This document shows, piece by piece, positions 49,519 to 59,145 of a stretch of DNA of 64,000 bases. Each line of letters opens with the position of its first letter. The first letter of the stretch is position 1. The notes beneath the pieces are model-generated. The model saw only the letters and a list, made by a program, of their open reading frames with translations. It had not been told where the DNA came from and did not search any database. Both the position numbers and the translations under genes were made by a program. Source of the DNA: an uncultured Clostridia bacterium (GTDB taxonomy: Bacteria; Bacillota; Clostridia; Christensenellales; Borkfalkiaceae); assembly GCA_934271275.1 (NCBI GenBank), contig CAKQRD010000001.1:186001-250000 (forward strand). Reading direction: 5' to 3'.

Positions 49519-50172
49519 TTATCTCATAACGACGCGCTCTTCGGAAATATTTTCCTTAACCCACTCTTCGGTCGGTTCGTATACCGTGCCTATGGGGCGG
49601 AAACCTCTACGGGATAGCTCCATACCGCCGCCTGTTCGGGCGTTGCCGCCGCAAGCACGTTCGCCGCCTATGTACAAGTATTTTTTATAGTCGGTCTGAT
49701 CGGATGTGGAAACGACCGAGAATCTCGAAAGCGTTTTATAATCCGTTCTCATTCCGCCCGAGGAGCAGCCCTCGAATATCACGGACGGAAAACGTTTTCT
49801 CATTTCGTCTATCCACCGTACGTATGCGGCGGAATATTTTTTATACCCTGTCCCGAAGCCGTCCGCGTCGTCCGCGCCGACGTAAACGGGAATTTCTTCT
49901 TTGTTGAAAGCCTTTAATTCCTGTTTTAATATTTTAGTCCTTAGCGCGGCATTTTTGTATACGGTGGTTATGCCGAGAGCCTCTATTTCTTCCGTTTTTA
50001 ACGCCAAAGCTACCGCAAAAGCGTCGTCAACGTCGCCGCCTATGTCCGTATCGATAACGATTTTGCATTTATTTTCCTTTAATGCATCAATGCCCACAAC
50101 GCCCTCCGATGTAAAATCGGGTTTAAGTTTTTTGTTCAATAATATTTTAATAAATTTATTCCCGCGTTTCAA
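49519..50172 (-). pseudogene. Chimera: nucleoside hydrolase N-terminus joined to a GH36 fragment, frameshifted
   Basis: Residues ~36-98 are the N-terminus of an inosine-uridine nucleoside hydrolase: KIVIDTDIGGDVDDAFAVAL is the calcium/ribose-binding Asp cluster. From ~101 the sequence becomes a classical GH36 catalytic segment: YVRWIDEMRKRFPSVIFEG, CSSGGMRTDYKTLSRFS, STSDQTDYKKY. After YLYIGG the frame is shifted; in the alternative frame ANVLAAATPEQAAVWSYPVE continues GH36 homology. A second shift restores VYEPTEEWVKENISEERVVM before an early stop. Both parents are incomplete. It is a recombination scar, not a new fusion enzyme. Confidence 0.85.
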
Positions 50173-50365
50173 TGGGAAAAATAACTGTAAAAGGTTATAA
50201 AAATAACGATTCGGCTCGATTTCGGGTTCAAAATACCGTTTAAACCGATTTTAGGCGAATTATTTAAGGACGAAATTTTTTGCAACCGTAATCAAAACAT
50301 TTTTGGTACGATTTGCTATTTACGAAACTTTTCGCTTCGGCGATTCCTTAACAACCTTTCTCGAC
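50173..50365. other. AT-rich gene-free stretch
   Basis: No supported ORF or structured element between the chimera and the repeat at 50366. Confidence 0.5.
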
Positions 50366-50457
50366 AATACATAAAAATAACGTACAATACAGGGTTTTCC
50401 CCATATTGCACGTTACCGATATTTTTACCGTTACAGTAGTGGTTATCAACAAAAAAT
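50366..50457. repeat. 92-base repeat downstream of a DUF4143 ATPase gene, copy 1
   Basis: Contains a hairpin (50380-50413) with three mismatches, followed on the minus strand by TTATTTTTATG, so it can terminate the ATPase transcript. A copy of the same length lies at 52681-52772, also after a DUF4143 gene. Confidence 0.85.
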
Positions 50458-50569
50458 TGTTGTGTAAAAAAACAAAATACTTTTTTTATAATTCTATCAA
50501 TATTTATAACTTTTGCAATTAAGCCTTAAAATTTTTTACGCGTTGATATATTGTCAAAATGCAAAACTC

Positions 50570-51790
50570 TTAAATGCACCAAATCGGGATCACCAAAGTA
50601 TCCTTATTAAGCGCAGACAAATTCTCTTTCATACAGATTATAGCCCCTTGTCCGACGTTGATATTCGGCTTTTGCAGAACGTTGAAATTTTTTGTCATAG
50701 AGAGCGTAGGGTTACTCGACTTCTTTATTTCTATCGGATGCAATTCCCCGTCTGTTTCAAGAATCAAGTCTATTTCTCGCTGTTCTTTATCCCTATAATA
50801 ATACATATAGAGTTCTTTCCCAAGGTTTAAATATGATTTACGTATTTCGGCTACTATATAATTTTCTAAAATTGCGCCGTTTATAGAACTGTTCTGTAAA
50901 ATTTCGGCAGTAGAATGTCTTGTTAAATAGCAAACGAGTCCCGTATCGAAAAAATATATTTTCGGAGTTTTAACGACTCTCTTCAATAAATTGTTTGAAT
51001 ACGGGTGCAGAGAAAAAACAATCTCGGACTTTTCAAGCAAACTAAGCCACCTTTTCGCCGTATCATCGCTTATATCTACGTCAAGAGCGATAGAGTGTAT
51101 ATTTAACTCCTGCCCGATTCTGCAAGCAACGGCGCGAATAAAGTCTACGAATTTCGCATCGTCTTTTACTATCGTTTCTTCTTTTACGTCTCTTGATATA
51201 TACGTTTGCAAATAGCTTGAATAATAGACATCTCTGTTTGAATATTTACCGCTTGCAAGCCCCGGCAAGCTTCCGTTCCATATTCTTTGAAAAATTTCTT
51301 TGACGTCTGCCGTCTCATAAGATTCTACCCGTTCCTGTATATTATCGATTCCGATTTCAAACGGAGTCAATCGGTTTTTTGCATACAATTCGTGCTGGGA
51401 TATTGAAGGCAGATTCAATATGGCGATTCTTCCGGCAAGACTTTCCTGCGAAAGTTTCATCGGCTTATAGCTTTGCGAACCGGTAAGCCAATAACTTCCC
51501 GGTGCCGCGCCGTTATCAACCGCGATTTTTATATAAGAAAATAATTCCGGAGCATACTGCACTTCGTCGATTAAAACAGGCGGTTTGTGTAACTGCAAAA
51601 ACATTTCGGGATCGGTTTTCGCAAGATTCCTTTCCTGCAAATCGTCCAGGGTAACCCTTCTTCTCTTTCCGTCTAAATGTTCAAGCATCGTGCTTTTCCC
51701 GACTTGTCGCGGTCCCGTAATCAAAATGCAGGAATACTCTTTCGTTAATTCTCTTACGAGATTTTCCATATCTCTTGTAATGTACTTCAT
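50570..51790 (-). CDS. ATP-binding protein with DUF4143 domain
   Basis: A 406-residue AAA-type ATPase of the large AAA_14/DUF4143 family. Walker A is GPRQVGKST (~27-35), Walker B region VLIDEVQYAPELF, and sensor WLTGSQSY. The C-terminal DUF4143 half has ILENYIVAEIRKSYLNLG and a nuclease-like stretch REIDLILETDGELHPIEIK (the E/D-x-D-x-I-E-x-K pattern). Function is unknown; paralogues are very numerous in gut anaerobes and some resemble antitoxin or mobile-element proteins. The gene looks intact, with its own promoter and the repeat/terminator downstream. Confidence 0.9.
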   Translation of the reverse strand: MKYITRDMENLVRELTKEYSCILITGPRQVGKSTMLEHLDGKRRRVTLDDLQERNLAKTDPEMFLQLHKPPVLIDEVQYAPELFSYIKIAVDNGAAPGSYWLTGSQSYKPMKLSQESLAGRIAILNLPSISQHELYAKNRLTPFEIGIDNIQERVESYETADVKEIFQRIWNGSLPGLASGKYSNRDVYYSSYLQTYISRDVKEETIVKDDAKFVDFIRAVACRIGQELNIHSIALDVDISDDTAKRWLSLLEKSEIVFSLHPYSNNLLKRVVKTPKIYFFDTGLVCYLTRHSTAEILQNSSINGAILENYIVAEIRKSYLNLGKELYMYYYRDKEQREIDLILETDGELHPIEIKKSSNPTLSMTKNFNVLQKPNINVGQGAIICMKENLSALNKDTLVIPIWCI

Positions 51791-51846
51791 AACAGCCTCC
51801 GTATAACAGCCTTCGTTTTTTATCGACCAAAATACGATACAATCTT

Positions 51847-51875
51847 ATTTTAGTCAAATAATTGTAAAAAGTCAA
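51847..51875 (-). promoter_or_regulatory. Promoter of the DUF4143 ATPase gene
   Basis: Minus strand TTGACT (51875-51870), 17-base spacer, TAAAAT (51852-51847). The remainder of 51876-52110 is AT-rich, with a small GCACTC/GAGTGC hairpin at 52056-52078. Confidence 0.75.
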
Positions 51876-51995
51876 GCTATAAACGGACAAAGGGGAAATT
51901 TTTTATTTCCTCACGATACTTATTTTTACCGCTACATTACGACAAATTGCTTTTGTGACAATTATTTCCTTGCAAAGAATTTACCTGAATTAATT

Positions 51996-52004
51996 TGTTA
52001 TAAT
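51996..52004 (+). promoter_or_regulatory. Extended -10 promoter for the 52111 ORF
   Basis: TGT followed by TATAAT (51999-52004); no -35 at the right distance. Confidence 0.45.
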
Positions 52005-52110
52005 AGTTTTCCCATTTTAATAATTATAAAATTCTACCTATTTCTCCTTCTTTTTTGCACTCCCATTTTTTGAGAGTGCGCGCCGACTCATAAATATTAA
52101 AATAGTATCT

Positions 52111-52443
52111 ATGAAAGGTTATACTTATGATAAGTCGTTAAGCGAGAAAGAAAGCCGAATACTATCTTTTGTTTACTCGGGTAATAGTCATTACCTGAAC
52201 GCTTTTTACTTCGTTCATAAGTTTTACAGAATAAATTACCGCTTGCATAAATCTAATCACCTTGCAGTGTTTAAAATCGTTTATATAGAAAAATCAAAAC
52301 TTCCCGCTTGGAAGCTTGCGAGCAGTTGTAACATAGCGCAAAGCACCCTTTTCAGATTAAGAAACGAAATAGTGGAATGCTTTTACGCCTGCTTAGAAGA
52401 CGAACGAAACACGTTAAAAGAAATAGCCGTTACTATGGACTGA
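52111..52443 (+). CDS. Small putative HTH protein (phage-like)
   Basis: A 110-residue protein. The C-terminal half, PAWKLASSCNIAQSTLFRLR (~76-95), has the spacing of a helix-turn-helix, as in sigma-region-4-like or phage late-gene activators of the ArpU/RinA kind. I cannot assign a family. There is no good Shine-Dalgarno. The next small gene starts 4 bases after the stop, so the pair is probably one transcript. Base composition is more AT-rich than the flanking core genome, consistent with recent acquisition. Confidence 0.5.
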   Translation: MKGYTYDKSLSEKESRILSFVYSGNSHYLNAFYFVHKFYRINYRLHKSNHLAVFKIVYIEKSKLPAWKLASSCNIAQSTLFRLRNEIVECFYACLEDERNTLKEIAVTMD

Positions 52444-52447
52444 TTTT

Positions 52448-52645
52448 ATGAACGCGGAAGAAACGATTATTTATCTTATAGAATTATACTCTCAATATTT
52501 AGAAGAACTAAACGCTATGCCTCGTAACGATTTTATTATCGGAGAAATGACAGCGTACGTCGAAACGCTTGAAATACTTCAACGTTGGGAGAAAGCAAAT
52601 AGTCACGGTTTAGACTTCGTTATTGAAGATAAGTATAAAATTTAA
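52448..52645 (+). CDS. Small acidic hypothetical protein
   Basis: A 65-residue, mostly helical protein (MNAEETIIYLIELYSQYLEE ... VETLEILQRWEKANS). No family recognised. It is tightly linked to the HTH-like gene upstream (4-base gap) and AT-rich like it; small paired ORFs of this kind are common in prophage remnants. Confidence 0.45.
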   Translation: MNAEETIIYLIELYSQYLEELNAMPRNDFIIGEMTAYVETLEILQRWEKANSHGLDFVIEDKYKI

Positions 52646-52680
52646 TATTTTTACTGACAATTACCTAATAACATTACAAT

Positions 52681-52772
52681 AATACATAAAAATAACGTGC
52701 GATACAGGGTTTTCCCTATATTGCACGTTATTCTTGTTTTTACTGTTATAGTGGCGGTTTTTAATAAAAAAT
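52681..52772. repeat. 92-base repeat downstream of a DUF4143 ATPase gene, copy 2
   Basis: Same length as copy 1 at 50366-50457. The hairpin here (52695-52728) has 15 pairs with one mismatch and one G-T pair, loop TTTT, and a T-run on the minus strand. Confidence 0.85.
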
Positions 52773-52832
52773 CACCGCTTTTACTTGTTAATTTTTTTCT
52801 ACCTTTTTTATCTGCCCAAATTATATCTTAAA

Positions 52833-53528
52833 CTATTCTTTCAGTGCCGTAATCGGCACAACAAAAACTCCGTCGGGGCGAACGTATGCGGCGTTCGACA
52901 GTCCGCATATAACGCATTTCACCTTCGGCGGTTTACCCCCGTTTTGTTCTATGTCCGAACACACTTTAACGAGATTTTCCGCGCCCTCGTCTATTTTTTT
53001 TGCTCCGAGTTTTATTTCAAATGCACACCAGTCACCGTTTTCTAATTCTATTACGGCGTCGATTTCATTGTTTTTATAGTCCTGATAATGAAACAATTTC
53101 CCTCCGAACGATTGAGCGTATACGGCAAGATCTCTTTCAACCAAAGCTTCAAATAAAAAACCAAAAGTATTTATATCATTAAGCAACTTTTCGGGCGTAA
53201 TGTTCAACAGTGCGCAAGCCATCGCGGGATCGGAAAAATGCCGTTTTTCGGCTTGTTTCACTCGTAAAGACGAGCGCAAATTCGGCGAATATGGCATCTG
53301 ATTATTAAATATAAACAGTCGACTCAACGCTTGAAGATATTTAGCGATTGTATTTCGACTCATCGATTCATTATCTTGTTCTATAATGTCTTTTAACAAT
53401 GAAGAATCCGAAACCGTTGTCGTCTCGTTTCTCGCAAGCGAGCGTAAAAGTAATTCCACTTTGTGCCGATTGTATTCTATCTCATCATCATCGAGTGAGC
53501 AATTTTTACAAATAAAAGTGAGCAGAAT
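52833..53528 (-). pseudogene. N-terminally truncated DUF4143 ATPase
   Basis: The open frame from 53528 covers only the C-terminal half of a DUF4143 ATPase: NRHKVELLLRSLARNETTTV, ISP-type winged region, HYQDYKNNEIDAVIELENGD (the nuclease-like Asp/Glu motif) and WCAFEIKLGAKKIDEGA. The AAA domain with Walker motifs is missing. Homology to the family extends ~20 codons upstream of the first usable start (GTG at 53459) and then stops at a TAA. It belongs to a different subgroup from the intact paralogue at 50570, yet is followed by the same 92-base repeat. Confidence 0.8.
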
Positions 53529-53641
53529 TTAAGGGTTAATTATGTTTCGTATCATTGTTCCTATTATTTTCCGAATCTTATTTATTGTTATAAAACACCT
53601 TTGTACCGAACACGCCTCTAACTTTTCGATAACCTTTCGTT

Positions 53642-54942
53642 TTACACGTCCTTTTTTACAAAAACCAAAATCCTGTCGGTTTTAACCGTAAATCTTCCGT
53701 ATTGAACCTTTTCCGCGGTAAAATAATCTTCCCACTCGCCGCGGGGCAGATAAACCTCTCTACAGTCTTGCCCTAAAAACGCGGGAGCGACAAGTAAATC
53801 TTCGCCGAGCAAAAATTCGTCGTCTATCGAGTATACCTCTTTATCAAAAGTATAATCGCCGACTAACGGTCTTACGACGGGCTTACCCGTTTGTTTATAA
53901 AGTTCAAACGCACGCGTTAGCCTCGGTATAAGTTTCACCCGCTCGTCTAACCAGTATTTTACTTCTTTTTCTATTCCGAACTTAATAAACGGCAACTCCT
54001 CGCAATACCAGCCGTTGATAAGGCATTGCGGTGAAAAAACTACCAGTTGCAACCTTTTTAAGAACTCTTCCGCGCTGTCTGCGTGCCGAACTTCCGGCGT
54101 CCACAGTACGCCCGATAATCCCGCAGAACACAATCCTCGTATAAAATCACGGTAATCGTATAAATCGCTATAAATTGCGAACGGATAAGACGCGGCAAGC
54201 GCTCCCGCGTTTCTCGCTTCCGAATAAGTAGGTTTTTCGACTAATATCCGTAATACGGTTTGCATATATAACGTGCCGAACAAACTGTGATACTGCTCAC
54301 CGTCTATGCCCGAAGGGAATTCGGAACACAACGGAAAAGTCCAGCTGCCCGTGTAATCGCTTCCGTCGCATTCGTCGATTTTAAAACCATCTATACGGTC
54401 GAAAGTAACGTTGTTTTTATGATACCCCGCAAAAATATCCCTCGCTTCCTCGATAGCGAAATCCGGAACCAAGCCGTTCCATACCAAATAATTCCCGCTG
54501 TATTTTTTCAAATCGCCGTATATATCGCTTTGAAACGAGGTAAACGCGTGTTCCCATAAATTTATATGCAGGTTTTTATCGTAAATGCCGTTTACAAATT
54601 TTTTCGGGTCGGAAAACCTTTCCTTATTCCACTTAAAAGAACACGGATACGCCGCCGTCTGCCAACCGGGTTCTAATCCGACGACCGAGAGCGGCATTTT
54701 CTTATCGAAAAAATAATCTATGGTTTTTTCCCTGTCAGTTCAAAGGTTTTAAGTTGAAGACCCAAGCCGTAAAACCGTTCTTCCTTGCGGACGGGAAATT
54801 AAAGCACGCAACCGCGCGCGTTTTAATTAAACGTTATTTTATTTACGTCGTAGCGAATCTCGCTTTCCCGATAATTAAACCCTTTGCAAAAAAGCGACGG
54901 AATAATTTTTTCGGGCGAGCCGAATTTAATATGAAATGCCAT
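53642..54942 (-). pseudogene. Decayed GH31 alpha-glucosidase/xylosidase
   Basis: A 351-codon open frame (from ATG 54697) covers the GH31 catalytic barrel from VVGLEPGWQTAAYPCSFKW through GFKIDECDGSD (candidate nucleophile Asp) to the C-terminal LLGEDLLVAPAFL and LPRGEWEDYF. Upstream, 54745-54942 keeps N-terminal pieces (MAFHIKFGSPEKIIPSLFCK from an ATG at 54942, later KEERFYGLGLQLKTFELTGK) broken by two stops. About 80 residues between LTGKK and DYFFDKK are missing. GH31 enzymes normally exceed 600 residues, so this copy lacks a functional N-domain. Confidence 0.85.
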
Positions 54943-54990
54943 AATATCTCTTTCGTTATTTATCCGTTAAAGTAAATTTATTTAAAAAAA

Positions 54991-56919
54991 TTACCAAGCG
55001 TTGCCCACGTTGTTCGCGATAAAGTTTTCTACCGTGTTATTTGCGTCCGTACCCTCTCTGCAACGGGTTATCCCCGCGTTTTCGCAGATAGTCTTAAACT
55101 CCGCGGTAAAGTTTGCTTTTGCGGTCGAAGAACCCGTGAGTATACTGCCTCCGAGGAGTTCACGATTGCTCGACGAAGTAATCGCTTTATTATAATAATC
55201 GTCGTAATTATACAAAATCATCGCGTAGGAAGAAACTTTAACGCTGTATAGCCTCTTTAAGTATACCGCTTTTTCCGCTTCCGTCAGCGAAGAAGAGTTC
55301 ACCGCGGAAATCGCGTCGTTCACCCGTTTAAGACTTGCGCAATGCTCCGAAACGGTTACTTTAAGATAATACTGATTGCCGCTTTTAACGGGGTAATCTT
55401 TGGTATTATCCGCGTAATATCCGTCGTAATCTTCGCAATACTTCTGAATATAAGAAGCCGCCGCCTCGCCGAAATAGTTCTTTATAAAATCGGCACGCAA
55501 ATCCGCCGCTTTAAGCGACTTATCGCTCATCTTCCTCGACCAGATATAGTTACGCATAACCGACTGCCACATATTGTCCGCGTCGTAAGAGCCGAGAACA
55601 ACCATACGCTCCACGCCCAAATCGTTCGCCTCGTCGATAATTCCGTCAATCGCGCTCGGCGCTGTGCCGTAATACGCAAGGTAATTGTTGAAAGAGGTGT
55701 CGTACAGATAGAGCATAACCGAGCCGCTGTTTTCTCCGCTCGTAAGGTTTATCCAGCCCTGCAGATTTTCTTTGTAAGAAACTTTTGTACCGTCCTTTCT
55801 CGGAGAAACAGCCTGCTGATTATCGCATAAAAGCGAATATCTCATATCCGAATATTCCGCATACCATATGCGCAGGTCCTTATCCACGGTAACGCCGCCT
55901 TTCGGGGGAACTACCGTATAAGAATACGCAAGCGTGACTATTTTGAACGTTCTTGCGCTTAAGTTTTCGTCCGCGCGGAGATTTTCCAGAAGCTTGTTGC
56001 AGAATCTGACGAGTACGCCGCTCCTGCCGTAAGTATTCGCCGCCGCCGTGCAATAGGCGCAGGAGCAATACCCTTCGCCGTCCTCCTGTCCGAACACGAA
56101 ATATTCGGAAAACGGAGAGGTTCTGATAAGGTTCGTCATACTTTCGGTAACGAGCGAAAGAGTGGAAACCCCGCTCGTGTTGTATTCTATACCGTTCGTA
56201 AGGCAAAGAACGTACCCGCCGTCTACCTCTGCATTAGCGGGGCAGTAGCTCGTTCCCCGATAAGAGGAAGGAACGTAAAAGTGCATATTGTGCGTGTCTC
56301 CGCCGATATTGCCGAATTCGACCTTTCCGCCCTGCGCGGAGGTAAGCGCGGCATAAGAGGAATTTGCCTCGATTTTAGCGGTGAAGCCGAGGTCCGCGCC
56401 GCTGTAACAGGTTTTATACGAAAGATAATGTCTTACCGCAATATCGGGTTCGCCCATAATATCTATCGCGCTTTCTTCTATCGTAACGCCCGATGGAACT
56501 TTTTCGCAGTCCGAAGCATAAAATTCGCAACCGAGCGCGCGCAAAAAGGCGTACGCGCCGTAAACCGTGCCTCTCTCCGAATTGCCGTTGATGATTATAA
56601 TGTTCCCGTCGTTTTTGACGAAATACCCTTCCTCGGCGGTTATCCCGCCGAGGTTTTTATAAGGGCTTTGCGTTAATATAGCGTTTTCGCCTATCGAAAT
56701 ATAGTGGCATTTACGGTTATATCCCAAAGTAAGTTCGCTTTCGGAATAAATTTCGTAGGTTATGCCCGTCATTTTCGATAAATAGCTTTGTAATTCCAAA
56801 GAGGCGTTATAAGCCGCAGAGGAAGAATCCTTTTCTTTAACGACCAACGCGTAAGTTTTGAGAGCCTGTTTATCAAGCTCGTCCTGCCTTATCGCTTCTT
56901 CCGCGTCAGTCGCCGTTAA
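54991..56919 (-). CDS. DUF4838-domain protein lacking its own start and signal peptide
   Basis: About 642 residues of a DUF4838 protein. The N-terminal domain resembles those of GH67/GH20 enzymes: LKTYALVVKEKDSSSAAYNA and RGTVYGAYAFLRALGCEFYA. The central DUF4838 domain has the Cys motif GYCSCAYCTAAANTYG and ends in a helical C-terminus. The open frame extends to a GTG at 56976, but the first ~20 codons are the shifted reading of the preceding gene. No start with a Shine-Dalgarno exists before the domain begins. It is reached either by a -1 frameshift at the eight-T run of the preceding gene or not at all. The second copy at 62089 is intact as far as visible. Confidence 0.75.
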   Translation of the reverse strand, partial: LTATDAEEAIRQDELDKQALKTYALVVKEKDSSSAAYNASLELQSYLSKMTGITYEIYSESELTLGYNRKCHYISIGENAILTQSPYKNLGGITAEEGYFVKNDGNIIIINGNSERGTVYGAYAFLRALGCEFYASDCEKVPSGVTIEESAIDIMGEPDIAVRHYLSYKTCYSGADLGFTAKIEANSSYAALTSAQGGKVEFGNIGGDTHNMHFYVPSSYRGTSYCPANAEVDGGYVLCLTNGIEYNTSGVSTLSLVTESMTNLIRTSPFSEYFVFGQEDGEGYCSCAYCTAAANTYGRSGVLVRFCNKLLENLRADENLSARTFKIVTLAYSYTVVPPKGGVTVDKDLRIWYAEYSDMRYSLLCDNQQAVSPRKDGTKVSYKENLQGWINLTSGENSGSVMLYLYDTSFNNYLAYYGTAPSAIDGIIDEANDLGVERMVVLGSYDADNMWQSVMRNYIWSRKMSDKSLKAADLRADFIKNYFGEAAASYIQKYCEDYDGYYADNTKDYPVKSGNQYYLKVTVSEHCASLKRVNDAISAVNSSSLTEAEKAVYLKRLYSVKVSSYAMILYNYDDYYNKAITSSSNRELLGGSILTGSSTAKANFTAEFKTICENAGITRCREGTDANNTVENFIANNVGNAW

Positions 56920-59126
56920 AAAAAACGTACTTGAACGGTTGCGGTAGTCGCGCCCGAGCTGTATATTACGAGCCACGGGTTATCTGTCGTGAATTTTGAA
57001 AGGTCTAATTCGATAGAAGCTCCGCCGTTTAAGCCGTGCATATATGCGGTGTCTCCGCTCCAAGAATCGTTACCTACCCAAAGCTGTCCGCTCGTATATT
57101 CGCCCGCGGTTATAACGACCTTGGTATAGCCCGCCGCGATCATTTCCTGCGTGTTGACGTATGCAAGCTTCTGTCCGTCAGCCATCGTCGCGGTAAAGGT
57201 GTTTTCGTCAACGTAAGTAAAGGAGAATCCGCCCCAACTATTTCTGCTTGAAACGTAGTCTATTACTTTAAGCTGATATACGCCATCTTTATCGAGTCCC
57301 ATATAGAACTTGTTTCCCTCAACATATCCGTTTCTGTCGTTCAGGTATTCTATAACGAAATCGGTATTTGCCGTGCCGCCGACAACGTTTATCGCCGCAC
57401 TTGTGTCGCCCCAAACCATACCTCTCGTGTTAGAACCTGCAACGAGATAACGCCCCATAAGCATTACGGTGTTTTGACTTACTTCTTTGCCTTTGGTATT
57501 ATTGAAATATTTAGCGCAGAACGCTTCGGAAGAAAGGACGTTAGCATCGTTGCCGCAATAAATCGTATCGAGAACTATAAAGCCGTCCTCTTCCGCGCAG
57601 TAAATGCTCGTGTTGCTCTTCGTCCAGCTTGCCGTTTCTTCGCTCTTATAAAGACTTACGGAGGTAACGGTAAGCGCAACGTCTATCGCAGCGCCGTGGT
57701 TGGTCGCCTGTCTGCCCTGCATCCAAATTTTTCTGTAAGAAGAGCCGTCCGTCGCGTTGGCAAGGTCGAATCTCAAACTGCCGCTCGTTCCCGTATACAC
57801 CTTTACATAAGAACCGCCGCTGATTTCTGCGCAGATTGCCGCATCGGACTGGTCGCCGCTGTAATTTACGAGCGTATAATCGAGTTTAAGGTGGGTATAA
57901 CCCGCTTCTATCGCGCTTTGCATATATGCGGCGGTTACGCCGAACTGCCAGCCGCGCGCGGTAAACGTTCCGTCCGCGTTTTCGGTATAAGTCGTTCCGT
58001 CGTAGCTATCCCAAGCAGAAGTCGTCAACGCGGTTTCTTCGAGAGTGGGAACTTTAATATATTCTACTTTATCTACGGTTATGTTCTGATTTGCCCCTGC
58101 TGCCCAAAGCGTAAGGTCATATTTAGAGAAATCGTGTACCGAAATATCGTTTAACGGAATATCCTTATAGGCCCAACTGTTATTGTCGGCGTCTCTATAA
58201 CCGGTGGTAGTGAGCGTAGTTCTGAAATATCCCCAATTTTCCGAACCTTCGGAATTTTTCGGAATTATTCCGAACGACGCAAGGGTGCTGCTCTTAATAT
58301 AAAGTCTTAAAGTTTCGCAACCCGCGCCTTTTTCGGAAATAACCTCGTGATTGAGCCTGATATATAAATTTCCGTCCTTACCCGCATTTGCGCTGATAAC
58401 GCCTTCTTTATAATCGACTGCGTTCGCCGCGGTTTTGTCGCCGTTTTCCACGCTCGTTACAAGTCCCGCAAGGTCGGCGTTTTTAACAAAGCCCTGAACC
58501 GCTTCGCTCGTATCGCCGTTCGCTATCGCCGCCTGCGCAACGCCTATAACGCTTCTGTGGTTATCGGTTGCCGCCGCAAAAAGATAGCTCGCCGTGCCGT
58601 CCTGCGCGGTAGCCTTAACGTAAGCCTGCCCCGCGAATACGCGGTTATAGTTAGTTCCCGCAACGTTGGTTATAATTCCCGCAAAGAATTTTCCGTCCGT
58701 ATAATCGTACATTTCCGAATCCCAGACGTTGATTATGCGGGTTTTGCCCTCTTCCGCGGTATCGCCGTAAGAATATATTGCGTTTTCGCCGAAAACGTTA
58801 GCTTCCGTAAGCTCTCTGCCCGTCGTTAAGTAATCTTCGGGCGCGATGAGCATACCGAAGTTCACGCTTTTATAAGCCTTGCCTTCTCCCACGTTCGCGA
58901 TAAGCCCCTCGTAGTCCGCTTCGCTCATAAACGAACGGAAACGGATTCCCGTGGGTTCGCTGTCTCTTATAAGCGCGCCGTCTTCCATTGTGAGGGTGAC
59001 TTCCGCAAGCGTTTTGGGCGTGGTTTCCGCAAAAACCGTCGCAAAGCCCGCGCCGAGTCCCACGGTAATGCAGAACAAAAACGCCAAAGCGGTGAGTAAA
59101 ATATTTCTTCTTATAACTTTTTTCAT
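56916..59126 (-). CDS. Secreted 736-residue protein with a C-terminal module shared with the 855-residue lipoprotein
   Basis: A signal peptide (MKKVIRRNILLTALAFLFCI to the FAE site near 33) exports it. Residues ~40-215 form a domain beginning LTMEDGALIRDSEPTGIRFR, seen in clostridial surface proteins. Residues ~240-360 are a beta-sandwich resembling carbohydrate-binding modules. Residues ~400-736 match the C-terminus of the 855-residue protein: AGYTHLKLDYTL, WTKSNTSIYCAEEDGFIVLD, and ITAGEYTSGQLWVGNDSW. I know no named family for that module. AAAGGAG precedes the ATG. The stop is the TAA directly after an eight-T run, with a DUF4838 frame in -1 beyond it. Confidence 0.8.
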   Translation of the reverse strand: MKKVIRRNILLTALAFLFCITVGLGAGFATVFAETTPKTLAEVTLTMEDGALIRDSEPTGIRFRSFMSEADYEGLIANVGEGKAYKSVNFGMLIAPEDYLTTGRELTEANVFGENAIYSYGDTAEEGKTRIINVWDSEMYDYTDGKFFAGIITNVAGTNYNRVFAGQAYVKATAQDGTASYLFAAATDNHRSVIGVAQAAIANGDTSEAVQGFVKNADLAGLVTSVENGDKTAANAVDYKEGVISANAGKDGNLYIRLNHEVISEKGAGCETLRLYIKSSTLASFGIIPKNSEGSENWGYFRTTLTTTGYRDADNNSWAYKDIPLNDISVHDFSKYDLTLWAAGANQNITVDKVEYIKVPTLEETALTTSAWDSYDGTTYTENADGTFTARGWQFGVTAAYMQSAIEAGYTHLKLDYTLVNYSGDQSDAAICAEISGGSYVKVYTGTSGSLRFDLANATDGSSYRKIWMQGRQATNHGAAIDVALTVTSVSLYKSEETASWTKSNTSIYCAEEDGFIVLDTIYCGNDANVLSSEAFCAKYFNNTKGKEVSQNTVMLMGRYLVAGSNTRGMVWGDTSAAINVVGGTANTDFVIEYLNDRNGYVEGNKFYMGLDKDGVYQLKVIDYVSSRNSWGGFSFTYVDENTFTATMADGQKLAYVNTQEMIAAGYTKVVITAGEYTSGQLWVGNDSWSGDTAYMHGLNGGASIELDLSKFTTDNPWLVIYSSGATTATVQVRFF

Positions 59127-59145
59127 CTTCGTTTTCTCCTTTTTC

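Noticed and set aside
49519..50172. Apparent new fusion of nucleoside hydrolase and glycosidase
   Set aside because: Both halves are truncated and the second half is frameshifted, so it is a recombination scar.
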